Shown here piece by piece: positions 17,507-25,900 of a stretch of DNA of 29,929 nucleotides; position 1 is the stretch's first letter; each line of letters starts with the position of its first letter. Source of the stretch: Planctomycetes bacterium UBA1662 (GTDB taxonomy: Bacteria; Planctomycetota; UBA8108). Made by a program: the position numbers and the translations under genes. The stretch spans positions 1 to 29,929 of the forward strand of contig DCKY01000221.1 of the NCBI GenBank assembly GCA_002320775.1, given 5' to 3'. The notes beneath the pieces were generated by a model. That model saw only the letters and a list, made by a program, of their open reading frames with translations, ran no database searches and had not been told where the DNA came from.

Positions 17507-18106
17507 CTTCTGCTCGTCGCCTCGTTTCAGACCGCCCAATCCGTTTCAGACGCGCAAATTGGGCGAAGAAATATACAACGCACAGCGGGATGAGGCACGA
17601 GGCCGGCAACGGCAGCCGTAAGGCCCATGGGTGAGGAGGCTTATGGCTTTCTGGAAAGCGGGAGGCTCAAGAATTACAGGACCAGGGCGAACGTTACCGC
17701 TCCTTGGGCTGGTGCCGAGCGCCGGGTTTGATGGTCGCGCGCGGGGACGATGAAGAACGGCTGGCAAGGATCCGGCGGCCTTCTACGCAACCACGCTCAC
17801 TTCGCCGGCTGATTTCACCACCAAATCGGTGGGTGTTTATCCAACTCGATCGCCCTACAATATCCGCGGCCAGCCGAGATCGGACTGGGAGCGGCGCCCT
17901 GCTTAAGAAGGGTCATCGAGCAGGCCTGGAAGCCCCTGTCGGGAACCGCTTCCGCTTCGACCATAAGCCAGGCTCTGGCGGTCTTGTGCCGGGCGGAGAC
18001 GATGCCAGTCACCGCAACACAAAGCATTCAGCACCGCTCCGCCCGGGCAGCTTGCCGGGGCTTGCCTGTTATCCGGACAGAGAAAACATTTTTTACCGCA
18101 ATGAAC
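17507..18106. other. Non-coding gap upstream of the sulfatase gene
   Basis: About 600 bp without a supported gene. The sulfatase reading frame stays open upstream to 17704, but that translation looks like random GC-rich coding (many Arg, Pro and Ser) with no domain, so I treat it as non-coding. It contains a 10-bp inverted repeat (17989-17998 and 18037-18046). No RNA gene or clear promoter was recognised. Confidence 0.55.
17989..18046. repeat. Inverted repeat upstream of the sulfatase gene
   Basis: CCGGGCGGAG at 17989-17998 is perfectly complementary to 18037-18046, with an inner ATGC/GCAT pairing (18002-18005 and 18024-18027). It lies about 70 bp before the sulfatase start. No T run follows. 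In GC-rich DNA a 10-bp match may be chance. Confidence 0.4.
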
Positions 18107-18112
18107 GGGAGG
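18107..18112 (+). promoter_or_regulatory. Shine-Dalgarno site supporting a TTG start
   Basis: GGGAGG followed after five bases by the TTG at 18118. The same sequence and spacing precede the large secreted protein gene at 8103. This decides the sulfatase start, since the next in-frame ATG (18151) would cut the signal peptide. Confidence 0.7.
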
Positions 18113-18117
18113 CTTTC

Positions 18118-19671
18118 TTGAGTCAATTCACAAGGCGACACCTGATCTTGATGGGGATGCTGTCAGCTCTGCTGCCAGCCGCGGCATTCTGCCAGGAGAA
18201 GCAGCGCAGCCTCGAGCTGGAAAAGATCGAGGGGGCGAGCCCCCGGAACATTATCTTCGTTCTGGCCGATGACCATCGCTACGATGCCATCGGCTTTCTT
18301 GGCCATCCCTTTCTGAAAACTCCCCGTCTCGACTCGCTCGCGTCGGGCGGAGCCCACTTCCCCAGCGCCTTTGTGACCACATCTCTCTGCTCGCCGAGCC
18401 GAGCCTCCATTCTGACCGGGCTGTTCATGCACCATCATAACGTTGTGGACAACAATGATCTCGCGCCTCCGGGAACGATCTTCTTCCCCCAGTTTCTTCA
18501 GAGGGCCGGCTACGAGACGGCCTTTGTCGGCAAGTGGCACATGGGAGGCGGCAGCGATGCTCCCCGGCCGGGCTTTGACCACTGGGTGAGCTTCAGGGGC
18601 CAGGGGCGCTATTACCCAGCCAAAAAGACGATGCTGAACATCAACGGCAAGCGTGTTCCTCAGAAGGGCTATATCACCGACGAATTGACCGACTACGCCC
18701 TCGAATGGCTCGAGGGCCGTTCACTTAAGAAGCCGTTTTTTCTGTTCCTGTCACACAAGGCTGTTCATGCCCGGTTTGAGCCCGCCAAGCGGCACGCCGG
18801 GCAGTATGCGGATGCCAAGATCCCTGATCCGCCAACCCAGGCTGATACTCCCGAGAACTACCGCGGCAAGCCCATGTGGGTTAAGAACCAGCGCAACAGC
18901 TGGCATGGCGTAGACTTCCCCTATCACAGCGATCTGGACGTGAAGGAGTACTACCGCAATTATTGCCGAACCCTTTCCGCGGTTGATGACAGCGTGGGCC
19001 GAGTGCTCGACTGGCTGCGCGAAAAGAAGCTCGATCAGAAGGCGCTGTTGCTTTACATGGGCGACAATGGCTTTCTCTTCGGTGAGCACGGCTTGATCGA
19101 CAAGCGCAACGCCTACGAGGAGTCCATGCGGATTCCAATGCTGGCACATTGCCCGGAGCTTTTTCCGGGCGGAACGGTGGTGAAAGGAGTTGTCGCCAAC
19201 ATCGACATCGCCGCGACCTTCCTGGCCGCGGCTGGGCTGAAGGCGCCCGCCTATATGGACGGCGCCAGCTTTCTCGACCTGGCATCCGGCAAGCAGCCTC
19301 TGTCCCAGTGGCGCCAATACCTTCTCTATGAGTATTACTGGGAATGGAACTTTCCCCACACCCCAACGGTCTTTGCCCTTCGCGGCAATCGCTTCAAGCT
19401 GATCGTTTATCACGGCATCTGGGACACCGATGAGCTCTACGACCTGAGCGCAGACCCCCTTGAACAGCACAACCTGATCCACGTTCGGGAGCACGCGGCC
19501 ACCGCGGCTAAGATGCGCAAGGAGCTGTACGCTCATCTTGAGAAGAGCGGCGGTATGAGCGTCCCCTTCGGCTTCAAGCGCGGCGCCGGCGCCAACCTGC
19601 GCCGCAGGGCCGGCTCAAAGGCCGCGCCTTTTCCGCCCGGGGTTTTACGGGAGAAAAACGGGAGGAATTAA
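18118..19671 (+). CDS. Secreted type I sulfatase
   Basis: A 517-residue exported sulfatase that should hydrolyse sulfate esters, probably of polysaccharides or similar substrates. The catalytic motif is CSPSR (Cys91), the CxPSR signature that is converted to formylglycine. Metal ligands are visible as Asp51-Asp52 (LADDHRYD) and Asp316-Asn317 (GDNGFLFGEHG); KWH at 139-141 is also typical. The N-terminus (FTRRHLILMGMLSALLPAAA) carries a twin arginine like a Tat signal, which suits proteins exported after cofactor formation. The TTG start at 18118 is supported by GGGAGG five bases before it. Sulfatases are very numerous in Planctomycetota. A maturase (formylglycine-generating enzyme or anaerobic maturase) is not encoded here. 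The stop is shared with the convergent Maf gene within TTAA. Confidence 0.93.
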   Translation: MSQFTRRHLILMGMLSALLPAAAFCQEKQRSLELEKIEGASPRNIIFVLADDHRYDAIGFLGHPFLKTPRLDSLASGGAHFPSAFVTTSLCSPSRASILTGLFMHHHNVVDNNDLAPPGTIFFPQFLQRAGYETAFVGKWHMGGGSDAPRPGFDHWVSFRGQGRYYPAKKTMLNINGKRVPQKGYITDELTDYALEWLEGRSLKKPFFLFLSHKAVHARFEPAKRHAGQYADAKIPDPPTQADTPENYRGKPMWVKNQRNSWHGVDFPYHSDLDVKEYYRNYCRTLSAVDDSVGRVLDWLREKKLDQKALLLYMGDNGFLFGEHGLIDKRNAYEESMRIPMLAHCPELFPGGTVVKGVVANIDIAATFLAAAGLKAPAYMDGASFLDLASGKQPLSQWRQYLLYEYYWEWNFPHTPTVFALRGNRFKLIVYHGIWDTDELYDLSADPLEQHNLIHVREHAATAAKMRKELYAHLEKSGGMSVPFGFKRGAGANLRRRAGSKAAPFPPGVLREKNGRN

Positions 19672-20336
19672 TCGGCATCCTGTTCGCCGCAGGCGCTTCC
19701 CAGCTCGCAGCCCGACGCGCAGGTCTGCAGCTGGTGGTCTGCGCAGGGGCAACGATAGGAGGTCCTGGCTCCCAGCATTTCGCACATCAGCATTACGGGG
19801 AGGCCGACGATGTTCAGATAGCAGCCCCGGATCGAGGCGACCAGGTCGTGTCCGCGGGTCTGGATTCCGTAAGAGCCGGCTTTGTCGAGCGGATCGCCCG
19901 TTCGCACGTAGGCCTCGATAGCATCGTCGGTGAGCTGCCTGAAGGTGACGTGGCTGACCTCCACGGCGATCCGTGTCGGAGCGCCTTCCCGGGCGATGGC
20001 GATGGCGCTGGCGACCCGGTGGACGGCCCCCGAGAGCGTTCGGAGCATCTTCCGCGCCTCACCTTCATTTTTCGGCTTGCCGAGAGTTCTTTCCTGCCCC
20101 CCCCTGACGATGGCCACGATCGTGTCGCAGCCGACAACCACATTGTCAGCGTCAGTGTCGCATCGGGAGAGCACCCACTCAGCCTTGAGCCGCGCGCGCT
20201 CCTGGCACACGGAGTAGGCGGCCCCATTAACGGTTGACTCATCGACACCGTCAGGTGAGCGCGCTTCGTAAGGGAGATCCAGCTGGTCGAACAGTTCGCG
20301 TCGCCGCGGCGAGCTGGATGCGAGTATGAGGTTCAT
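19668..20336 (-). CDS. maf: Maf/YhdE-family nucleoside triphosphate pyrophosphatase with cysteine-rich tail
   Basis: This 222-residue protein hydrolyses non-canonical or excess nucleoside triphosphates to monophosphates (dTTP/UTP or modified nucleotides in studied members). The signature SSSPRRRELF is at 7-16, VVGCDTIV with the catalytic Asp71 at 67-74, GKP at 86-88, and DKAGSYGIQ at 151-159. A normal Maf ends near residue 190-195. This one continues with a tail containing Cys196, Cys198, His201, Cys206, Cys210 and Cys216, which looks like a small metal-binding knuckle. The tail is in frame and ends at a stop shared with the sulfatase gene. The J-domain-like gene is 33 bp upstream on the same strand, so the two are probably co-transcribed. 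Confidence 0.93.
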   Translation of the reverse strand: MNLILASSSPRRRELFDQLDLPYEARSPDGVDESTVNGAAYSVCQERARLKAEWVLSRCDTDADNVVVGCDTIVAIVRGGQERTLGKPKNEGEARKMLRTLSGAVHRVASAIAIAREGAPTRIAVEVSHVTFRQLTDDAIEAYVRTGDPLDKAGSYGIQTRGHDLVASIRGCYLNIVGLPVMLMCEMLGARTSYRCPCADHQLQTCASGCELGSACGEQDAD

Positions 20337-20369
20337 GGGTGAGAATCTGGTCCGGAGCGCCAGGCGCTG

Positions 20370-20981
20370 TCAGCCGAGCATGGCTGCGGCTGTTTCGGCC
20401 CAGTGAGAGTCACGCCGCGGAAAGCAATAATCCGGATGGCTGGAGAGGATGGCCCTGGCCTCCTGCCGCGCCTCGGGCGTCTTGAGCATTTTATGGCTCA
20501 TCTTGATTTCTTCCAGGCGCTCTTCTCCCCTCAAGCGGTGGCGGGGAGAGAACGCTGCGGGGGAGTGGGCCTTGGTGAGCAGCTTGTAGGCCTCGGTGAC
20601 CTCGTCGTCGGTTGCGTTCAGGTTCACTCCGAGAAGGGCGAAATAATTGGTGTGGATCTCTCCATCAGAGCCCTTGAGGGACAAGGGCAGCGGGTTGGAA
20701 AGGTAGACCCTGTAGCTGTAAAGGCTCACAACGGGGGTGACGGCTCGCTTGCAGGTCGAGATAGCGCGGAGGAAAAATGCCCTGACGGAGGCTTTTTTCG
20801 CATCGAGCAGCAAGCTCACCAGCTCGGAACAATAGCAACCAAGAACAACCTCTTTGATCCTGTCGTTGGCTCCCTCTAAAAGAAAAGAGTCCAACTCAGC
20901 AGGCCCCTTTTCTTCAAAGGCTGCGAGGAGGTTCGAAGAATCGGGTTTTTCAGCTATTTTAGCCGTTTTTTTTCTGGCCAT
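20370..20981 (-). CDS. Degenerate J-domain protein
   Basis: A 203-residue protein with a C-terminal J-domain-like segment (about 112-176): NYFALLGVNLNATDDEVTEA matches helix I/II of DnaJ-type domains, and EERLEEIKMSHKMLKTPEAR matches helix III/IV. The HPD tripeptide needed to stimulate Hsp70 ATPase is replaced by HSP (139-141). An HPD does occur at 182-184, but outside the domain. The N-terminal part (Lys-rich start, then helical) is not recognised. A J-domain without HPD is unlikely to activate DnaK and may act only as a binding module. I start at the ATG at 20981, not at the TTG at 20996. It lies upstream of maf in the same orientation and is divergent from the ceramidase-like gene. Confidence 0.75.
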   Translation of the reverse strand: MARKKTAKIAEKPDSSNLLAAFEEKGPAELDSFLLEGANDRIKEVVLGCYCSELVSLLLDAKKASVRAFFLRAISTCKRAVTPVVSLYSYRVYLSNPLPLSLKGSDGEIHTNYFALLGVNLNATDDEVTEAYKLLTKAHSPAAFSPRHRLRGEERLEEIKMSHKMLKTPEARQEARAILSSHPDYCFPRRDSHWAETAAAMLG

Positions 20982-21005
20982 GCGGAACCCATTCAAGGCT
21001 TATGG

Positions 21006-21041
21006 ATACGATCGTGAGTCCATTATCATCATGGATCGTAT
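21006..21041. repeat. Inverted repeat in the divergent promoter region
   Basis: ATACGATC (21006-21013) and GATCGTAT (21034-21041) form a perfect 8-bp inverted repeat with a 20-bp spacer, in a relatively AT-rich 209-bp region between two divergent genes. It has the form of a regulator-binding site for the J-domain or ceramidase-like gene, without direct proof. Confidence 0.5.
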
Positions 21042-21139
21042 GGAGTACAGTGAATGTGTGGACCGCGCGCTGGATATCGATGTAAGCCATACTAAGATAG
21101 CTGTTTATGTAATTGTCGTAATGCGTCCGGCTGTCGTTT

Positions 21140-21186
21140 TTCAGCTGGTTTGTCCAGAAAATCAAGAGTTTCCTTCAGCTGGTTTG
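21140..21186 (+). repeat. 13-bp direct repeat just before the ceramidase-like gene
   Basis: TTCAGCTGGTTTG occurs at 21140-21152 and again at 21174-21186, 34 bp apart. The second copy ends four bases before the ATG at 21191, where a Shine-Dalgarno site would be expected but is absent. The copies might be an operator or a slipped duplication. Confidence 0.7.
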
Positions 21187-21190
21187 ATTC

Positions 21191-22900
21191 ATGAGAAATC
21201 TTATTGTTTTCGTGAGCGTTGGTGTGGCCGGGCTCGTTTTCTGTGCGACCCGCCTGGATGGCCAGGCTATAGGGGTTGCGCCCGCTCCAGGCTCGCGTCC
21301 CGGGCCGGTGTCTTACCGGGGGCTGGTTCCGGGCGTTACGCCGGTTGCCGAGCTGCTCAGGCGTCTCGGCCGGCCGGCGTACGAGGGCGGCTGGTATGAC
21401 TGGAAGCTGCTTTATAAGGCGAAGGCCGGCCAATTCGATGCCTTTCATCTCTTCGGTGGCCGGAAAGAGGGCAAGCTTGGCACCATCGAGGCTGCAACGG
21501 TTCCCGAGGGCTATGAGAACGCCGACAGGATTCGCCAGCGCCTGGGCCAGCCGGAGTTTGAGCTGATTCTGCCTGGGGGGCAGCGTCTTCTTGATTACAG
21601 TCGACTGGGCGTTCGTTTTACCCTTTCTCCGCGCTTGCAGACCATTGGCGCGGCCTATTTCCCCCACGGTTATCGTCGAGTTCCCCCGGGCTATCGCACG
21701 CATCTCGATCTTAGCCATTTACGCCAGGGCTCCCAACCGCGGCCCTCCAGTCCGCCGGATCCAGACCTCCTCGCGGGCGCCTTTGAGCTCGACATCAGCC
21801 CCTTGGAGGCGGGTTGGCTGAAGGGAAAGTACAAAATTCACGACCCACTGAAGGCCCGCTGTGTGGTGATCGCCCGTGGCGGACTCAAGCTTGCGATTGT
21901 TGGCGCAGATCTCTTTGGCCTGCTCAAGAGCGAGGTTGACCCGATCGAGACACGGCTCAGAAAGCTGGGGGTCTCTCACTTGCTGCTGGCGATGTCTCAC
22001 AATCACGCGGCGCCTGACACCATCGGAATCTATGGCTTCTACCCGAAGGAATACGTGGGCTATCTGCAGGCGCGCATTGTCAAGGGGGTCTCCGCTGCCC
22101 TCTCCCGGCTCGCCCCGGTAAAGACGTTGCTGGTCGGCTCCGATGAACTCTCGCTCGCGGGAGCCCGGGTCAGCGGCCTGTTTCGCAACGCCCGGAATCC
22201 CGGGATCGTTGATCCTCAGATAGCGACGATCCAGGCGCGCGGGGCGAATGGCCGGCCGCTCGTAACGCTGGTTCATTTCGCCTGTCACGTGGAGGGCCTT
22301 GAAAAAGGCCCGAAGGAAATCAGCGCTGATTTCCCCGGCTATCTTTGCAACGAGCTCGCCCGGCGAAGCGGCGCCCCCGTGATTTATCTTAACGGGGCAA
22401 TGGGGGGGATGGTCTCCGGAGATACGAGGGAGCGGACCCATGAGCAGGCGCGCAAGGCAGGCCTGCGCCTTGCGGATGAGGTCTCAAGAATCCTCGCCCT
22501 GGCCGTTCCCAGCGCAAAGGCGGAGTTTGGTTTGCGCAGATCCCGCATCGAGATCCCGGTAACGAATCCCCGCCTCCTGCTGTTCGAGAAGCTTCACCCG
22601 GATCGCCGGGTGTTTGATCGCGGCCGGGCGGTCTCGGAGCTTTTTCATGTTCGGCTCGGAGATGCCGAGCTGCTTACGATTCCGGGGGAGCTGCTGCCGG
22701 AGTTGTCTTTCGAGCTTCTCGAAAAGATGGGGGGCTATCCCCGGATGATCGTCGGGCTGTGTAATGACGAGCTGGGCTACATCCTTCCGGCCGAAGATTT
22801 TCGCAAGGGGGCCTATGAGGAGTCGATGTCGGTAGGGCCGGCGGCCGGCCCGGTGCTGCTGCGCCGGGCCCTGGAGCTGCTCGGGCGAGAAGGCCGCTGA
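21191..22900 (+). CDS. Secreted neutral ceramidase-like enzyme with N-terminal duplicated BamE-like region
   Basis: A 569-residue exported protein; the signal peptide is at about 1-25 (IVFVSVGVAGLVFCA). From about residue 195 it resembles the neutral/alkaline non-lysosomal ceramidase catalytic domain: GADLFGL, AMSHNHAAPDT (His270 and His272, expected zinc site), HFACHVEG (His366), then YLNGAMGGMVSGD, and a C-terminal ELGYILPAEDFRKGAYEE. Neutral ceramidases hydrolyse the amide bond of ceramides; relatives may cut other amides, so 'amidohydrolase of lipid-like substrates' is the safer statement. Before it, residues 45-157 are an internal duplication (LLRRLGRPAYE ... GTIEAA and IRQRLGQPEFE ... 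QTIGAAYF) resembling the BamE/SmpA fold, which is unusual for ceramidases. The large TULIP-like protein is encoded 96 bp downstream on the same strand. Confidence 0.82.
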   Translation: MRNLIVFVSVGVAGLVFCATRLDGQAIGVAPAPGSRPGPVSYRGLVPGVTPVAELLRRLGRPAYEGGWYDWKLLYKAKAGQFDAFHLFGGRKEGKLGTIEAATVPEGYENADRIRQRLGQPEFELILPGGQRLLDYSRLGVRFTLSPRLQTIGAAYFPHGYRRVPPGYRTHLDLSHLRQGSQPRPSSPPDPDLLAGAFELDISPLEAGWLKGKYKIHDPLKARCVVIARGGLKLAIVGADLFGLLKSEVDPIETRLRKLGVSHLLLAMSHNHAAPDTIGIYGFYPKEYVGYLQARIVKGVSAALSRLAPVKTLLVGSDELSLAGARVSGLFRNARNPGIVDPQIATIQARGANGRPLVTLVHFACHVEGLEKGPKEISADFPGYLCNELARRSGAPVIYLNGAMGGMVSGDTRERTHEQARKAGLRLADEVSRILALAVPSAKAEFGLRRSRIEIPVTNPRLLLFEKLHPDRRVFDRGRAVSELFHVRLGDAELLTIPGELLPELSFELLEKMGGYPRMIVGLCNDELGYILPAEDFRKGAYEESMSVGPAAGPVLLRRALELLGREGR

Positions 22901-22986
22901 GGGCCCCTTTTTGCTTAATGGGCTCCGTGGAGGGGTTTATCATGGAGTGTTGGGTCCCTGGCCATTTTCGTGAATGAGCTTCAACT

Positions 22987-22990
22987 GGAG
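22987..22990 (+). promoter_or_regulatory. Shine-Dalgarno site deciding the start of the TULIP-like protein
   Basis: GGAG six bases before the ATG at 22997. The alternative GTG at 22970 lacks a site and would add nine polar residues ahead of the signal peptide. Confidence 0.6.
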
Positions 22991-22996
22991 CACTTG

Positions 22997-25900
22997 ATGT
23001 TTAGAGCATGGCGAAGGCTGTCTCTCGCGGCGCTGCTGGGCTGTTGCTGCCTGCCGGCGGCGGCGAATGATTTTGTTCGCGGAGACTCCAACGGAGATGG
23101 CGAGGTCAATATTTCCGATGCGCAGTATTCGCTGAGATGGCTCTTTCTCGCGGGCAGGGAGCCAGGCTGTCTTGCGGCCGCTGACACCAACGACGATGAG
23201 TCGGTTGATATTTCTGATCCGATTCGTGTGCTTGAATACCTCTTCCTGGGCGGCCCCCGGCCCGCCCCCCCGTTTCCCGCGCCGGGGCCGGATCCAACTC
23301 CCGGGTTGGCCTGCGGTCCACCGATCGCTCTTGAGCTGACCTGTGTCACGCGCGGGCCAATCGTTCAGCTGTCCTGGGAGCTGGAGGGAGAGGCTGAGAG
23401 TGTCGATGTTTACAGGGACGGCAGGCTCCTGGCCGAATTGGGTGCCGGGATTCGAGAGTACAGTGATGCGCCGCTTGCCGGCATACCCCACGAATACCGG
23501 GTTGCGGCCCTGCTCGGTGGAGAGACGGCTGCCGAGGCCGTCTGCGAGGTGACGGGCGTGTCCCGGAACGAAGCACCCACCCTCTCCATTGTTTCTCCCC
23601 CCCAGGGACAGATCATCTCCGGCCGCAGCTTTAACCTTCGCCTGCTCGTTGACGATGACACGGGTGTGAGCCGGGTGGTTGTCGATGGAGAGGATGTCGA
23701 GCTGCCGGTCCCCCTGACCCTGCCTGCGACCTTGCGAGTCAACCTCAGAAGCGGCGAGCCGGGCCCGCAGCTTCTTCGTATCGAGGTGGTCGACGAGGCC
23801 GGCCGAACGACCTTCGGAGAGTTGGCTGTCGGGTTCAATCCGATTCTCGAAAGAGGTGCGGCGACCGAGGCGCTTACGATCGACATCTCCGGTGACAGCG
23901 GCTATGACGAGCTGGAGGTGATTGTCGAGCCCTTCCTGGACGGCATCCCTGAGCTCTTGAACGAGTCGGTGCGGGGGGTGCGGCTCTTCAACGGAAACAT
24001 TCTCGGTGTTCCCGTAGAGGTCGATGGGGACAGGGTGGAGATCGATGGCCCGATCGACCTCGATCTTTTTCCCTCTGATCTTGCCGGAGGCCGGGTCGGG
24101 CTTCGGGTACGGCTTGAGCGGCTGCGTTTCTTCGGAGATGGAGAGAGCGACTTCGGTTTTCTCGGGACCGACGAATGGGATGCGATCTGGACGGGCAATA
24201 ACATCGACATCATCGGCACCTTCGCCTTTCAGCCCAGTGTTGATGGCGAGCGGCTTGAGATTGTCTCCGATGGCTTTACGGTTGAGATCGGCAGCTCAGA
24301 CTTCTCTGTCAGCGGTTTCCTGGACCCGATCGGTATCTTTGACGCCCTGGTGAACGCTCTCAGCGGCCTTTTCTCGGGACAGGTCGAAGACGCTGTTCGC
24401 GATGCTGTGCAGGGCGCCGCCGATGGAGAGATTGTGCCGATACTGGCGGAAGCCTTCAGCAATCTGAACCTTGATCTCGCCATCGATTCTGTTGCTCTTG
24501 AGACACGCTTCAATGATGTTGTCGAGGGTCTCGGCGGCTTGTCTTTCCTCTTTGATGGCGGCTGGACCAGCGCCTCCCCTCCCTCGCCGACTTATCCGGC
24601 TTATCCCGGCTCAGTGCTTGGCCGGGCCCCCTTTCCGGGCTTCCCGCTTGGCGTTGAAGCCCAGCATCCGGTGGATGCGACCATCTCCCTTTCTACCGAC
24701 ACTCTCAACCAGGCCCTGGCCGAAATCGTTGCAGCCGGAGGCCTGGGGACGACACTCACCCTTGACGACATCGAAAGCCCGCTGCCTCTCAACGTGAACA
24801 CCCTGGCGGTGGGCCTGGAGCCCCGGCTTACAAGTCTTCCGGGAGTGGATGCGGAGGATCCTCTCGCGATCGCCGTGTCGATACGCCATCCGCCGACGAT
24901 CGTGCCGGGTGAGGGCGCCCTCGATTCGTCCATCCTCGGCGTCGGGGATGAGTGGAGCTGGTTGCCGGGGGACAGCGAGCCTCCGCAAAGATGGAATACC
25001 CGTGCCTTTGATGATAGCGGCTGGTCACGGGCCGCCTCGGGGTTCGGCTATTCATCAAATCCTGATGAGACCATCCGGGTTCGTACCCGGGTGGAGGGCC
25101 TGGCCGATGGAACCTACACGTCTCTATACCTGCGGGCGGCCTTCGACCTGGAGGGCCGGGATGAAATAGAGAGCCTCAGCTTGAGGGTTCTTTTTGACGA
25201 TGCCTTTGTCGCCTATCTGAATGGAGTGGAGATTGCCAGGAGCAACATTGGCGAGGAGGGAACCCCCCCGAGCTTCGATGAGCTTGCCGACAGCGTTGGA
25301 GAGCCGGACATCCTGGAGATTGACCTGCTCCAGTGGCAGGGTCTCCTGCGCTCCGAGGGTAACGTCCTGGCGATTCAGGGCCACAACGCGAGCCGCACCA
25401 GCTCCGATTTCATTCTCGTGCCGGAGGTCCTTCGTTCACTGCCCGGCCCCGAGGGAATCATCAGCGCGATTCCTGCGGAGCTGCAGGTGGCTGGTCTCGA
25501 GATCGCCTTCCTCGCGGATGCCGATGGAGATGGCGTCGGGGAAAACGATGCCGATGGAGAAGCGGACGAGGTGAGCCTTATCTCCTATTCGCTTTCTCTT
25601 TCCCTTGAGACCATGCTGGCCCTGGTTCGCCCCCCCGGGGGAGCTCCCACCCTGGTCTTCAATGTGGACACATCCGACCTGAACAAGGATGGGTTTCCCG
25701 ATGCCATCGTCGGCGGGGTCACGGGCCTGGACATACAGGTAGCCGGCGAGACCTTCGACATCCCGGATGAGAACCTGCTGAAGTTTGCCCAGCTGGCCAT
25801 CGGTCTTTTCGGGCCTTCTCTCGGGGGCATCATCGACACGCTCGAGCTCCCCTCAGTTCCGCTGCCGGAGCTGGCCTTTGACCTGGACGCCGATGGAGAG

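Noticed and set aside
17704..18117. N-terminal extension of the sulfatase
   Set aside because: The translation has no domain or signal peptide, and a strong ribosome binding site marks the TTG at 18118.
20427..20435. HPD tripeptide in the J-domain-like protein (residues 182-184)
   Set aside because: It lies after helix IV, not between helices II and III, so it cannot be the functional J-domain motif.
22892..22912. Terminator after the ceramidase-like gene (GGCC stem followed by CCTTTTT)
   Set aside because: The stem is only about 4 bp, too weak to call; read-through into the TULIP-like gene is plausible.
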